Program-made: the position numbers and the translations under genes | Assembly (NCBI GenBank): GCA_903951635.1 | Contig: CAJBCV010000523.1 | Location: 1-36,863 of the forward strand | Direction of reading: 5' to 3' | Length of the DNA stretch: 36,863 nt | Origin: an uncultured Planctomycetaceae bacterium | GTDB taxonomy: Bacteria; Planctomycetota; Planctomycetia; Pirellulales; UBA1268 | Shown: positions 8,653-17,318 of the stretch, piece after piece | How the letters are laid out: the number at the start of each line of letters is the position of its first letter | Numbering within the stretch: the first letter of the stretch is position 1 | The notes under the pieces: generated by a model | Told to the model about the DNA's origin: nothing | The model's input: the letters and a program-made list of their open reading frames with translations, nothing else | Databases searched by the model: none

Positions 8653-9279
8653 TCACGTCGTGCCGCCCGGGAGCGGCGTCAGGCCGTGGGCGTTCTCCCA
8701 GGCCGTTATTTCGTCGACGTGTTTGAGCGAGAGTCCGATGTTGTCGAGCCCTTCGAGCAGGCAGTGGCGGCGGAAGGGATCGACGGCAAACGAGCGGGAG
8801 AATCCGCCGTCGTCGCGGACCTCGCAGTTCTCCAGGTCGACCGTGAGCCGGTAGGCATGCCCGGCGGCTTCCGCGGCGGCAGCCCGACGAAACAGTTCGT
8901 CGACATCGGCTTCGTCAAGCTTCACCGGCAACATGCCGTTCTGGAAGCAGTTGTTGAAGAAGATGTCGGCGAAGGTCGGGGCGATCACGGAACGGAAACC
9001 GTAGTCGTCGAGGGCCCATGGGGCATGTTCGCGGCTCGAGCCACAGCCGAAGTTGCGACGCGCCAGGAGGATGCTCGCCCCCTGGCGGATCGGCTGGTTG
9101 AGCTCGAAGGCTGGATCGGGCGATCCGTCCGGGAGAAACCGCCAGTCGAAGAACAGAAACTGCCCGAACCCGGTCCGCTCGATCCGCTTCAGGAACTGCT
9201 TGGGAATGATCTGGTCGGTGTCGACGTTGGCGCGGTCGAGGGGGGCGACGTTCCCGGTGTGGGTCGTGAACGGCTGCAC
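8653..9279 (-). CDS. leuD: 3-isopropylmalate dehydratase small subunit LeuD
   Basis: Small subunit of isopropylmalate isomerase, which converts 2-isopropylmalate to 3-isopropylmalate in leucine synthesis. It is 208 aa, the usual LeuD length. Visible family motifs are [16 protein letters not shown] at the N-terminus and the substrate-binding loop [14 protein letters not shown] near residue 78, followed by the swivel-domain sequence [20 protein letters not shown]. The start is a GTG at 9279 with GGAG about 10 bases upstream. It follows leuC by 76 bases on the same strand, so the two subunits are very likely cotranscribed. The next gene downstream, a lipoprotein, is 119 bases away and need not belong to the same unit. 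Confidence 0.97.
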   Translation of the reverse strand: MQPFTTHTGNVAPLDRANVDTDQIIPKQFLKRIERTGFGQFLFFDWRFLPDGSPDPAFELNQPIRQGASILLARRNFGCGSSREHAPWALDDYGFRSVIAPTFADIFFNNCFQNGMLPVKLDEADVDELFRRAAAAEAAGHAYRLTVDLENCEVRDDGGFSRSFAVDPFRRHCLLEGLDNIGLSLKHVDEITAWENAHGLTPLPGGTT

Positions 9280-9355
9280 GGGGGTGGAACTCCGTCGGGG
9301 GCGGTGGGGATCGATCGGGCGTGGAGGCGGGGGAGATGGCTGTGGACTTCGAAGA

Positions 9356-10762
9356 TCAGAGGTAGCGCCACTGCCGGATGTCGGTGAAGTGCCCCTTCAC
9401 GGCGGCGGCGGCGGCCATCGCCGGCGAGACGAGGTGGGTGCGGCCTCCCTTCCCTTGTCGGCCCTCGAAGTTGCGGTTGCTCGTCGAGGCGCAGCGTTCG
9501 CCGGGGGCGAGCGTGTCGGGGTTCATCCCCAGGCACATGCTGCACCCCGCTTCCCGCCACTCGAAGCCGGCGGCAGTGAACACTCGGTCGAGACCTTCGG
9601 CCTCCGCCTGACGCTTCACGCGGCCACTCCCGGGAACGACCATCGCCCTGACCCGCGACGCGACGCTGTGACCGCGGACGACGCTGGCCGCCGCACGGAG
9701 ATCTTCGATGCGGCTGTTGGTGCAGGAGCCGATGAACACCCGGTCGATCGGGATCGCCGCGATCGGCGTGCCGGCCTCGAGCCCCATGTACTCAAGCGCT
9801 CGCGAGGCGCTCGAACGGTCGCTCGCATCGGCCATCGAGGCCGGGTCGGGCACCGAGGCATCGACCCCCACGACCTGGGCGGGATTCGTTCCCCAGGTGA
9901 CCTGCGGAACGACGTCGCCGCCGGAGAACGTCTCGCTCCGGTCGTAGCGGGCACCGGCGTCGCTCGGCAGGGTCGACCACCGGGCCACGGCCTGGTCGAA
10001 ATCCTTCGGGACGAGGTCACGGCCGCGGAGATAGTCGAACGTGATCTGGTCGGGGGCGATCATGCCAGCCCGGGCGCCGGCCTCGATCGACATGTTGCAG
10101 ACCGTCATCCGCTCCTCCATCCCGAGGCGGCGGATGCAGGGGCCGGTGTATTCGATGACGTAGCCGGTGCCCCCTTCGGTCGTGAGGCGGCCGATGAGGT
10201 AGAGGACCAAGTCTTTCGCGGTCACGCCGGGATGGAGTTCCCCTTCGACGCGGACCTCGAACGACTTCGGCTTCGACTGCCGGAGGGTCTGCGTGGCGAG
10301 GACATGCTCGACTTCGCTCGTGCCGATCCCGAACGCCAGCGCTCCCAGGGCGCCGTGGGTGGCGGTATGGCTGTCGCCGCAGACGATCGTCATCCCCGGC
10401 TGGGTGATTCCCAATTCCGGACCGATGACGTGGACGATTCCCTGATCGGCATCGCCGAGGTCGAACAAGCGGACGCCGAACTCCCGGCAATTCGCCCGGA
10501 GGGTGTCGATCTGCTGCTTCGAGATCGGGTCGGCGATCGGCAGGCGGCGATCGGTGGTGGGGATGTTGTGGTCGGGCGTCGCGAACGTCGCCTCGGGACG
10601 CCGCAACCGGCGCCCGGCGACCCGCAGGCCTTCGAAGGCTTGGGCGCTTGTGACCTCGTGGACGAGGTGCCGGTCGATGTAGATCAGCGGTTGTTCGCCG
10701 TCAGGGCTGCAGACGAGATGGTCGTCCCAGATCTTGTCGAGAAGCGTGCGCGGGGCGGGCAT
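9356..10762 (-). CDS. leuC: 3-isopropylmalate dehydratase large subunit LeuC
   Basis: Large aconitase-fold subunit of isopropylmalate isomerase, partner of LeuD. At 468 aa it has normal length. The N-terminus is [15 protein letters not shown], and the signature stretch [20 protein letters not shown] is present. The three [4Fe-4S] ligands are Cys in FIGSCTNSR and the two Cys in [10 protein letters not shown]. The ATG at 10762 has no clear Shine-Dalgarno sequence. A TACATT hexamer about 75 bases upstream on the same strand is a candidate -10. leuA and leuB are not in the window, so the leucine genes are dispersed here. Confidence 0.97.
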   Translation of the reverse strand: MPAPRTLLDKIWDDHLVCSPDGEQPLIYIDRHLVHEVTSAQAFEGLRVAGRRLRRPEATFATPDHNIPTTDRRLPIADPISKQQIDTLRANCREFGVRLFDLGDADQGIVHVIGPELGITQPGMTIVCGDSHTATHGALGALAFGIGTSEVEHVLATQTLRQSKPKSFEVRVEGELHPGVTAKDLVLYLIGRLTTEGGTGYVIEYTGPCIRRLGMEERMTVCNMSIEAGARAGMIAPDQITFDYLRGRDLVPKDFDQAVARWSTLPSDAGARYDRSETFSGGDVVPQVTWGTNPAQVVGVDASVPDPASMADASDRSSASRALEYMGLEAGTPIAAIPIDRVFIGSCTNSRIEDLRAAASVVRGHSVASRVRAMVVPGSGRVKRQAEAEGLDRVFTAAGFEWREAGCSMCLGMNPDTLAPGERCASTSNRNFEGRQGKGGRTHLVSPAMAAAAAVKGHFTDIRQWRYL

Positions 10763-10834
10763 GGAGGGGATGACGCGGGGCTAGAGGGCGCTCCGTCGAC
10801 CCCGATGGGCCGGGATCCGGGCGCCCGAACCCGC

Positions 10835-10840
10835 AATGTA
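10835..10840 (-). promoter_or_regulatory. Putative leuC -10 hexamer (TACATT)
   Basis: TACATT on the minus strand lies about 75 bases before the leuC ATG and matches the -10 candidates of bioB and rpmF. No matching -35 is visible 17-18 bases further up, so this is a weak call. Confidence 0.2.
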
Positions 10841-10910
10841 GCCGCCGGTGGCTGGCGGGGCCACGGGGTGGCGTCTGGTTGCCGCGGCGACGCCCGCCGT
10901 CGGGCTGTTT

Positions 10911-11456
10911 TCAGGCCGCCGCCCGCCGCTGCACCGTCCGCGACGCCAATTCCTCCAGCCGGGCCGCCTCGAGGGGCTCCCACGAGCGACCGCGGGCCGG
11001 TTCGACGAGGATCGTGGACGTGGGGCGCACGAGTCGCTGGATGAAGAACCAACTCCGCTCCAGGTGTTTCGGCTCGTCGTCGGCCGACACGAGGACCAAA
11101 TCGAACACCCCGAGATGGTTGCTCACCCGGGCGAGGGCCGAGTCGGCGTTACCGGGAACGAGTTGGACCTTGGCCAGCGGGGTGAGTCGCTGGTGAGCAG
11201 CTTTCAGGGTCACGCCGGGCGGATCGGCGGGCGTGCGGCTCTCGAAGCGATCGATGCCGACATACTGGATCGGCGTGCCATCGCTGGTCGGTCCGAGGAG
11301 CGAGAGCATCCGTTCCGTCCGCGCAAGGGTCCCCAGGCCGATCTCCAGGACGCGCTTCGGGGGCGTGCGGAGGAGGTGCCGCCACAGCGGCCGTTCCCCC
11401 GCCGGACGGGAAAAGCGGGTCAACCACAGCGAGCCGAACCACCCAGGGAGAGCCAT
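10911..11456 (-). CDS. Class I SAM-methyltransferase-like protein (181 aa)
   Basis: A short protein with a Rossmann methyltransferase pattern. The glycine-rich motif I is seen as RVLEIGLGTLARTERML near residue 35, an acidic residue ending strand two in YVGIDRFESR, and a motif IV-like strand DLVLVSADDEP. It is shorter than a full methyltransferase and has no clear substrate-binding or catalytic residues, so it may be a non-enzymatic or minimal member. The ATG at 11456 (MALPGWFGSLWLTRFSRP) lacks a strong ribosome binding site; the frame is open as far as 11708, but that upstream part overlaps the HEAT gene. It lies 148 bases from each minus-strand neighbour, with a perfect hairpin on the upstream side. 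Confidence 0.65.
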   Translation of the reverse strand: MALPGWFGSLWLTRFSRPAGERPLWRHLLRTPPKRVLEIGLGTLARTERMLSLLGPTSDGTPIQYVGIDRFESRTPADPPGVTLKAAHQRLTPLAKVQLVPGNADSALARVSNHLGVFDLVLVSADDEPKHLERSWFFIQRLVRPTSTILVEPARGRSWEPLEAARLEELASRTVQRRAAA

Positions 11457-11562
11457 GGAACCACACCGATGTTGGGGAGAGGGCCCGGTCCATCGGGCCA
11501 TTCTCTCTATCGGTCGGTGGTGGTGGCTGCTGGAGCCCGGGGCGGGGAGAGCCGCAGACCTT

Positions 11563-11590
11563 GCCACGCCCGCCGCGGGGCGGGCGTGGC
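11563..11590 (-). terminator. Perfect 12-bp hairpin downstream of the HEAT-repeat gene
   Basis: GCCACGCCCGCC (11563-11574) and GGCGGGCGTGGC (11579-11590) pair perfectly around a GCGG loop. The hairpin starts 15 bases after the stop of the HEAT-repeat lipoprotein gene and precedes the methyltransferase-like gene on the same strand. It has no T run. Confidence 0.6.
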
Positions 11591-11604
11591 GACCAGCCGG
11601 CGAC

Positions 11605-13683
11605 TCAGTTTCCGGCGGCCTTGATCTTCGCCACGGCCGCCGCAGCGGCACTGCGGACCGCCGGCAGCGGATCATCCTCGCTGACGAGTTCGAGCATCGG
11701 GACGGCACTCACGGCCGCGGCCCCAAGGTCACCGAGCGCCGCGGCCGCCTCGAGGCGAGCCAGATCCCGCTTGCCGCGGAGCGCCTTCCGTAGGGCCGGC
11801 ACCGCAGCGGCCACCTGAGCCTTGTTCTCGGGCTCGATTTTCAGCAGCGCCCAGACGGCGACCGACGCCATGAGCTCATCCTCCGACTTCGACAGGCCGC
11901 GAAGCGTCTCGGCGACCGACGCCGACGCCGGACCGATCCGCCCGAGGGCGTAAGCGGCGGCATAGCGGAGGGCGGCTTCTTTTTCATCGCCGGCGAGGAG
12001 TTTCGCGAGGGCCGGAACCGCCTCGGCAGCTTCCGGGCCGATGGCGGCGAGGGCCACGGCGGCATCGCCGCGCGTGGCCGGGTCGGCGTCGGAAAGCGCT
12101 GCGACGAGGTTGTCGACCGCCGGTTTTGCCTTGGAACCGGCAGCGGCCAAGAGTTCCATCGCGAGCGTCCGCAGGTTCGGCTTGTCGAGCGCCTTCTCGA
12201 GCGCGGCGATCGCCGTTGGGCCGAGCCGGACCAGCGACGTCGCGGCTGCCCCGCGGACGGCCGGGTGATCGTCCTCGAGCAGCCCGACAAACCGATCGGC
12301 AAGCGTCGCCTCGTCGGCGTCGTCGAGACTCCCGGTGAGGTCGGACAGGGCCGACATCGCCGCGATCCGCGTATTGACACGATCGGAGTTGAGGGCGGTG
12401 GACAGGGTAGCCAGCGCCGCCGAAACGAGGGTCTTGTCCTCGGGATGGATCCGAGCCCGCGCCCACGAGGCGATCCCGGCGAGGAATGGATCGCCGTCGG
12501 TCGAAGCCTTCTCGAGCGCGGCATCGGCCGAAGCGACCCGCATCCGACCGAGGGCGTAGGCCGCCGACGACTTCACGGCCGTGTCGGGGGAGTCGAGGGC
12601 CGCAGACAGTTCATCGGCGGCTTCGGCAGCCGGCTCGCCGATCGCGGCCAGGGCGAGCATCGCCTGCATCCGTTCCTCCGGTTCGCCATTGAGGGCCGCG
12701 GCCGTCAAGGCGCCGGCAGCCGGTGCGGCCGCCGGACCGATCTCTGTCAGTGCGACCGTGGCCCAGTAGCGCGACTTCGGATGCTTGAGCGCTTCGACGA
12801 GCACCGGCACCGCGTCGCCGCCGAGATCGGCGAGCGATTCAAGCGCCGGCATGACGACCGACGGATCGGCGTCGGAGAGGGTGTCATCGAGGAGATCGGC
12901 GAGTTTCCCCGCCTCGGGGCGGAGGGCTGCGATCGCCTTGAGGCTGCCGCGACGGACCCGCGGGTCGGCGTGAACGAGCGTGGCGGCGAGGGCATCGACC
13001 GCTTCGGCATAGGCCTTGGCATGGTCGTCAGCGAGCGCCGGGCCTTCGTCGGCACGGATCTCTCGGATGGCGCCGGCGGCCTGAGTGACGACGATCGGAT
13101 CGGCATCCTTGAGCAGAGCGACGAGTTTGGGGAGGACGGGGAAGGCATCCTCACCGATGCGGCCGATGGCCCGGGCGGCGTGCCAGCGGAGACGGATGTT
13201 CTCGTCCCCCATGGCCTTGACGAGATCGTCGAGCGCCGGGAGGGCGTTTTGGCCGAGGTCGGCGATTGCGTCGACCGCCTGAACGCGGCCATCTTCGTCG
13301 CTCGCGGCCGCAAGCGCCGCGCGGAGATCATTGATGGTGCCGGCGCCAGGAGCGCCCTCGTCGGCAGCCGGAGTTGCCGCAGCCGGAGTTGCCGCAGCCG
13401 GGGCGGCCGCGCCGGGAAGTTCGAGCGTGTCGGCGGCGGGCTTGTCAGCCTTGCCCGACTTCTCGTCCTCGATCGACTTCTCTTCGGCCGGCACGGCGGG
13501 CGCTGGCCGCTTCGGCACCCCCTCAGCCTTCGGCTGGCTCGGCGGTTCGCCGGGGGTTTTCTGTTCGCCGAAGCTGACTTCCGGCGGCTTCTGGTCGGAC
13601 GCCGGCTTCTTCGTCCCGGTGCACCCGAGCATCGCCGTCACCCCGACGACACTCACGATCACGATCGTTCCCTTGAACCTCAT
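11605..13683 (-). CDS. HEAT-repeat lipoprotein (692 aa)
   Basis: A predicted exported lipoprotein. The signal is MRFKGTIVIVSVVGVTAMLG followed by Cys (lipobox MLGC). Residues 22-115 are a charged, Pro/Ala-rich linker with a short duplicated AAATP unit. From about residue 115 to the end there are roughly fifteen HEAT/PBS-like helical repeats, each with the pattern of Ala-rich helix A, a D/P turn and helix B containing AxxALGRIG or AAxALAxIG. This makes an alpha-solenoid scaffold facing the periplasm, probably binding other proteins; no enzyme motif is present. The start ATG at 13683 is preceded by GGAG at reasonable spacing. Large HEAT-repeat exported proteins are frequent in planctomycetes (family knowledge), and their partners are generally unknown. 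Confidence 0.85.
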   Translation of the reverse strand: MRFKGTIVIVSVVGVTAMLGCTGTKKPASDQKPPEVSFGEQKTPGEPPSQPKAEGVPKRPAPAVPAEEKSIEDEKSGKADKPAADTLELPGAAAPAAATPAAATPAADEGAPGAGTINDLRAALAAASDEDGRVQAVDAIADLGQNALPALDDLVKAMGDENIRLRWHAARAIGRIGEDAFPVLPKLVALLKDADPIVVTQAAGAIREIRADEGPALADDHAKAYAEAVDALAATLVHADPRVRRGSLKAIAALRPEAGKLADLLDDTLSDADPSVVMPALESLADLGGDAVPVLVEALKHPKSRYWATVALTEIGPAAAPAAGALTAAALNGEPEERMQAMLALAAIGEPAAEAADELSAALDSPDTAVKSSAAYALGRMRVASADAALEKASTDGDPFLAGIASWARARIHPEDKTLVSAALATLSTALNSDRVNTRIAAMSALSDLTGSLDDADEATLADRFVGLLEDDHPAVRGAAATSLVRLGPTAIAALEKALDKPNLRTLAMELLAAAGSKAKPAVDNLVAALSDADPATRGDAAVALAAIGPEAAEAVPALAKLLAGDEKEAALRYAAAYALGRIGPASASVAETLRGLSKSEDELMASVAVWALLKIEPENKAQVAAAVPALRKALRGKRDLARLEAAAALGDLGAAAVSAVPMLELVSEDDPLPAVRSAAAAAVAKIKAAGN

Positions 13684-14107
13684 CTCGATTCACTCCAGGA
13701 TGTGCTCCGGGAAAAGCCCGCGACGACGCGCGGCGCCATTCCGCTCTCGAAAGCCATAGCATGGCCAGCCCGTGGAACCGACGGCGGCGGACGAAACCCC
13801 CGCGATCGATTCCCGACCAGAGGCGCCACGACCGTCAGGATCGTGCCAACCGGCACCAGCGGTCGCGACAGCAGGCCGATCCCTGCCCCGAGCGTCCTGA
13901 CGGACCGATCGGATGCAGTTTTCCAGCCTGCCTGGCGCGAAAGCGGTGTCGCCCCTCCAGCGAACGGATTGTATACTCCGGTGCACTGTTTCTCCCATCG
14001 GAGTTTTCCGATGGCGGAGATTGTTCCATCGCGGAGGACTGGCCGGTCCGGGCCTGTCACTCTCCCCCCTTCCATCACGCCCCCAGCGGGCCACCAAGAG
14101 GCAGGTC
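13684..14107. other. Divergent intergenic region (424 bases)
   Basis: This separates the HEAT-repeat gene (minus) from a secreted-protein gene (plus). The only notable element is TTGTATACTCC at 13970-13980, containing a TATACT -10-like hexamer and a GTATAC palindrome. There is no matching -35. Several short frames cross the region but none looks coding. Confidence 0.4.
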
Positions 14108-14872
14108 ATGCGTCGCTGTGCCCCCACCGTCGCCGCGTCGGTTCGTTGTTTCCCGGCCCCATGTTCCCTGGCCAGGATCATCCGTGGCCCCCAGGCGGCT
14201 GGGCTCCTCGCCCGAACCGGTTTTGCCGTCTTGCTCGGCGTGATGCTGGTCGGTTCTTCGGGCAGCGCCTCGGCCCAGTGGGGCGGCTGGGGCTGGGGCA
14301 TGGGGGGTGGCATGGGAGGAGGGTATGCCTCGACGGCAGGCCAGGCCGCGGCCTACGGGCTTTCCGACGTGATCCGCTCCGAGGGCTACGCCAACCTCCA
14401 AAACTCCGAGGCGGCGAAGAACTGGGAAGATGCCAAGACGAAGGAGATCGACAATCGTCAGAAGTGGACCAACACCTACTTCGACATGCGGCGCACGAAC
14501 AAGGAAGCCCGGCAGGCGGAGAACGGCCCGTCGGTGACGCATGATCAGGCGATCCGGTTCGCCAAGGCGGCCGCCCCGCCGCGGCTGACGTCGGCGCAAC
14601 TCGATCCGGTCACCGGACACATCGAGTATCCGCTCCTCCTCACGGACAAGGACTACGACCCCTACCGCACCGATCTCGACAAGTTGTTCTCTGATCGGGC
14701 CTCCAGTGGCGGCAGCCTCCAGTACGAGGAGTTCGAGAAGATCCGCGGGACGGTTTCGAAGTTCATCGACGCCCTGAAGACGAACGTCAGCCGCTATCCG
14801 GCCGGTGACTACGGCCGTGCCCGGACGTTCCTCGACAGCCTCGCCAACGAGCCCCGCTACCCGGCCGGCTGA
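14108..14872 (+). CDS. Predicted secreted protein, unknown function (254 aa)
   Basis: I do not recognise the family. The ATG at 14108 follows AGGCAGG and begins a long N-terminal region with a hydrophobic core (TGFAVLLGVMLVGSSGSASA) ending in an AxA-type signal peptidase site before QWGG. The mature protein starts with a Gly/Trp/Met-rich patch (WGGWGWGMGGGMGGG) and then becomes helical and charged, with stretches such as SEAAKNWEDAKTKEIDN. It ends in conserved-looking short motifs (SRYPAGDYGRARTFLDSLAN). It is probably periplasmic. The pre-hydrophobic part (about 36 residues) is long for a signal peptide, so an internal start is possible. It converges on the MFS gene with only 18 bases between stops. 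Confidence 0.7.
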   Translation: MRRCAPTVAASVRCFPAPCSLARIIRGPQAAGLLARTGFAVLLGVMLVGSSGSASAQWGGWGWGMGGGMGGGYASTAGQAAAYGLSDVIRSEGYANLQNSEAAKNWEDAKTKEIDNRQKWTNTYFDMRRTNKEARQAENGPSVTHDQAIRFAKAAAPPRLTSAQLDPVTGHIEYPLLLTDKDYDPYRTDLDKLFSDRASSGGSLQYEEFEKIRGTVSKFIDALKTNVSRYPAGDYGRARTFLDSLANEPRYPAG

Positions 14873-14890
14873 TCATCGGGCGGCGTTCGC

Positions 14891-16393
14891 CTAGGGCTGC
14901 TGTGGGAGATGGACCCGACGGAGGAGCGGGATCGCCGCCACCCGGAGGATCGCCGAGACCACGAACACCGTGTAGTAGGCGTTGCGATCCTCGCCGAGCG
15001 AGCGGAGGAGCAGGCCGCCACAGGCGGCGCCGCTCACCCAGGCCACGGCATGGCCGAGGTTGTAGGCGGTGACCACGCCCGTGCGTTCCCGGTGCGAGGC
15101 GGTCTCGAAAAACAGGAGCACGACGGCGAGTTCGTAGGCGGCCCATGACGCGCCGGCGACAACCTGGACGCCGACGAGGTAGGGGATGTTCGCTGACACG
15201 AGCCAGAAGAGCGTCAACGGCGCGATCGCCAGCCCCCCCACCCAGAGCAGACCGAGCGAGCCGATCCGACTCCCGAGCCGCCCCAGGCTCGGCAGCACGA
15301 GGGCCCGGGCAAGGAAGCTCACCGCCACGACGAGCATGTAGGAAAGGTAGGAGAACTGGCGGTCTTTGAGCATGTAGGGGGAGAAGTACGCCCCGGAAAA
15401 CTGGCATGCAAACGTGACGGCCCAGAGGTAGGTGACGAGCGTCCCGGCTGGCCCCGATGCGAGCGTCCGCAGCCGCCGCCATCCCTCGGTCAAGCCGGGG
15501 CGGAGCGACTCCTCGGCGCCGCCGCCGCGGGAGTTCTCGGTCGGGTGCTCGGTGCCCGGGATCTTGAGTTCACGGCAGCTCGCCAGGCAGAGCGTCGACA
15601 CGAGCCGGCACCCGGAGGCGAGGGAGAACAGGACCGCGAAGGTCGGAAGGAGGACATCGCGGCGTTTTCCCCATTCCAGGAGCAGCCCTCCGGCGACGAA
15701 GCCGGCGAGCACGGCGAACTGTCCGAGTCGGCTGCGATGGGCGAAGTAGGGGGTGCGCATCCGTTCCGGGATGAGCGTTCCCATCCAGGCATTCCACGCC
15801 GGTGCCCCTGCCATGCCAGCCGACCAGTAAATGCTCACGGCGACGAGGAGCTCCCACGGCTCGGCCCGGCCCCGCAGGGCCCACCAGATCAGGGGGAGGA
15901 AACTGATCGCCTGCACGGCCGTCGTGGCCACCACCCAGCCCCGGTTGGTCCCCAGCCGGCGCACGGCCAGCGGGGTCACCAACTGCAGCACCGCCCCGAC
16001 GAACAACGGCGCCGACGCCGTCAGGCCGGTCGCCACCGGGCCGAAGCCGAGGGCTAGGGCGAAGGCCGGGATGTAGTGCTCCCCGCAGCCGACCATCACG
16101 CTGTAGGCGGAGGCGTCGGCGGTGGAAATCCAGAGATCGCGGCGGAGGCCCGTCCGCGGCGGGAGGCCACGGGCGAGAAACTCCGCGACCTTGGCGCGGG
16201 GCCTCGGCGGGCGGGAGGACAAAGGGGGCGGTCCGAAGCGCGGGGTGGGCAGGCCAGAAGGAGGGACCCTGTTTATACTCCCCCGGGCCGTTGAGACGTC
16301 AGTCGTTTTTTTCCGGGGCTTCCGCTCCGCGACGAGGGTGCCGGGCCCGCGACCGCGACATCGATCGCGACATGGAGGAAGCAATGAAGGCAT
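14891..16393 (-). CDS. MFS transporter (start uncertain)
   Basis: Integral membrane protein of the major facilitator superfamily, with about 11-12 hydrophobic segments from residue 100 on, such as LLVAVSIYWSAGMAGAPAWN, LVVAVSFLARALVLPSLG and LYLVGVQVVAGASWAAYELA-like helices. The substrate is unknown. The frame opens at 16393, giving 500 aa, but this would overlap the divergent epimerase start, and the first 65 residues are Pro/Arg-rich and not membrane-like. A later start is likely; the only usual alternative codon before the first conserved part is a TTG at 16222 without a ribosome binding site. No operon partner is visible on its strand. Confidence 0.75.
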   Translation of the reverse strand: MPSLLPPCRDRCRGRGPGTLVAERKPRKKTTDVSTARGSINRVPPSGLPTPRFGPPPLSSRPPRPRAKVAEFLARGLPPRTGLRRDLWISTADASAYSVMVGCGEHYIPAFALALGFGPVATGLTASAPLFVGAVLQLVTPLAVRRLGTNRGWVVATTAVQAISFLPLIWWALRGRAEPWELLVAVSIYWSAGMAGAPAWNAWMGTLIPERMRTPYFAHRSRLGQFAVLAGFVAGGLLLEWGKRRDVLLPTFAVLFSLASGCRLVSTLCLASCRELKIPGTEHPTENSRGGGAEESLRPGLTEGWRRLRTLASGPAGTLVTYLWAVTFACQFSGAYFSPYMLKDRQFSYLSYMLVVAVSFLARALVLPSLGRLGSRIGSLGLLWVGGLAIAPLTLFWLVSANIPYLVGVQVVAGASWAAYELAVVLLFFETASHRERTGVVTAYNLGHAVAWVSGAACGGLLLRSLGEDRNAYYTVFVVSAILRVAAIPLLRRVHLPQQP

Positions 16394-17295
16394 TGGTCAC
16401 CGGGGCGACTGGGTTTGTGGGACCGCGGCTGTTGCGGATGCTCGATCGACCGGTGGTGCTGACGCGCAATCCCGACCGGGCCCGGGCTGCCATCGGCCAT
16501 CTCGTCGGTGGCATCGTTGCCTGGGATCCCATCAAGGGGCCCCCCCCGGCAAGCGCCTTGGAGGGGATCGACACGGTTTTCCACCTCGCCGGCGAATCGG
16601 TCGCCGAGGGGCGATGGACGGTGGCCCAAAAGCAGCGGATCCGAGACAGCCGTGTTCTCGGCACGCGGCATCTCGTCCAAGCGATTCGTCAGGCACAGGC
16701 CCGCCCCGCCGTCCTCGTCTCGGCATCGGCAGTCGGGTATTACGGCAATCGGGGCGACGATGAACTCACCGAGTCAGCCCCGGCGGGGCACGACTTTCTG
16801 GCCGACGTCTGCGCCGCCTGGGAAGAGGAGGCCTGCGCCGCGCGGAGCCTCGGCGTCCGGGTGGTGACGGCGCGAACCGGGATCGTCCTTGGCGCCGGCG
16901 GAGGGGCGCTCGGAAAGATGCTCCTCCCGTTCAAGCTGGGCGCCGGCGGACCGCTCGGGAGCGGTAAGCAGTGGATGCCGTGGGTGCATGTCACCGATCT
17001 TGCCCGGCTCTATCACCATGCCGCCACGACGTCGGCCATCGACGGCCCGATGAACGCCGTCGCCCCCAAGCCCGTGAGAAACAGCGAGTTCACGCGGGCC
17101 CTCGGCCGCCAACTCCACCGCCCCGCCTTCCTGCCCGCCCCGTATTTCGGGCTTCGGCTCGCCTTCGGGGAGTTTGCCAAGGTGCTCTTCGATTCCCAGC
17201 GTGTGATCCCCAAAGTCGCGCTCGAGACCGGCTTTGAGTTTCAGTATCCGGAGATCGCCGTGGCGCTGAGAGAAATCCTCGCCCCGGCGGCGTGA
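16384..17295 (+). CDS. TIGR01777-family NAD(P)-dependent epimerase-like protein
   Basis: Extended short-chain dehydrogenase of the SDR39U1/YfcH type, 303 aa and probably cytoplasmic. The nucleotide-binding motif is seen at the very N-terminus (VTGATGFVG), followed by FHLAGESVAEGRW and the catalytic-type Tyr in SASAVGYYGNRGDDE. The C-terminal part (LPAPYFGLRLAFGE through FQYPEIAVALREIL) matches the DUF1731 tail of this family. The substrate is not known. The ATG at 16384 is chosen because a GGAGGA lies about 8 bases upstream and the dinucleotide-binding strand starts directly (MKALVTGATG). Its stop codon lies in a hairpin shared with the converging TsaC gene. Confidence 0.92.
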   Translation: MKALVTGATGFVGPRLLRMLDRPVVLTRNPDRARAAIGHLVGGIVAWDPIKGPPPASALEGIDTVFHLAGESVAEGRWTVAQKQRIRDSRVLGTRHLVQAIRQAQARPAVLVSASAVGYYGNRGDDELTESAPAGHDFLADVCAAWEEEACAARSLGVRVVTARTGIVLGAGGGALGKMLLPFKLGAGGPLGSGKQWMPWVHVTDLARLYHHAATTSAIDGPMNAVAPKPVRNSEFTRALGRQLHRPAFLPAPYFGLRLAFGEFAKVLFDSQRVIPKVALETGFEFQYPEIAVALREILAPAA

Positions 17296-17318
17296 GCCAC
17301 CGGCACTCCTGTGGCTCA
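17293..17318. terminator. Hairpin built from the two convergent stop codons
   Basis: TGAGCCAC (17293-17300) pairs with GTGGCTCA (17311-17318) around a 10-base loop. The TGA at each base of the stem is the stop codon of one of the two converging genes, the epimerase and the tsaC-like gene. It is a plausible bidirectional terminator without a T run. Confidence 0.45.

Noticed and set aside
9053..11044. Plus-strand open frame of 663 codons
   Set aside because: Antisense to leuD, leuC and the methyltransferase-like gene, so it is a shadow.
12265..14544. Plus-strand open frame of 759 codons
   Set aside because: It lies antisense to the HEAT-repeat gene and then runs out of frame through the secreted-protein gene. 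Its composition (Gly/Arg-rich) is that of a shadow frame in GC-rich DNA.
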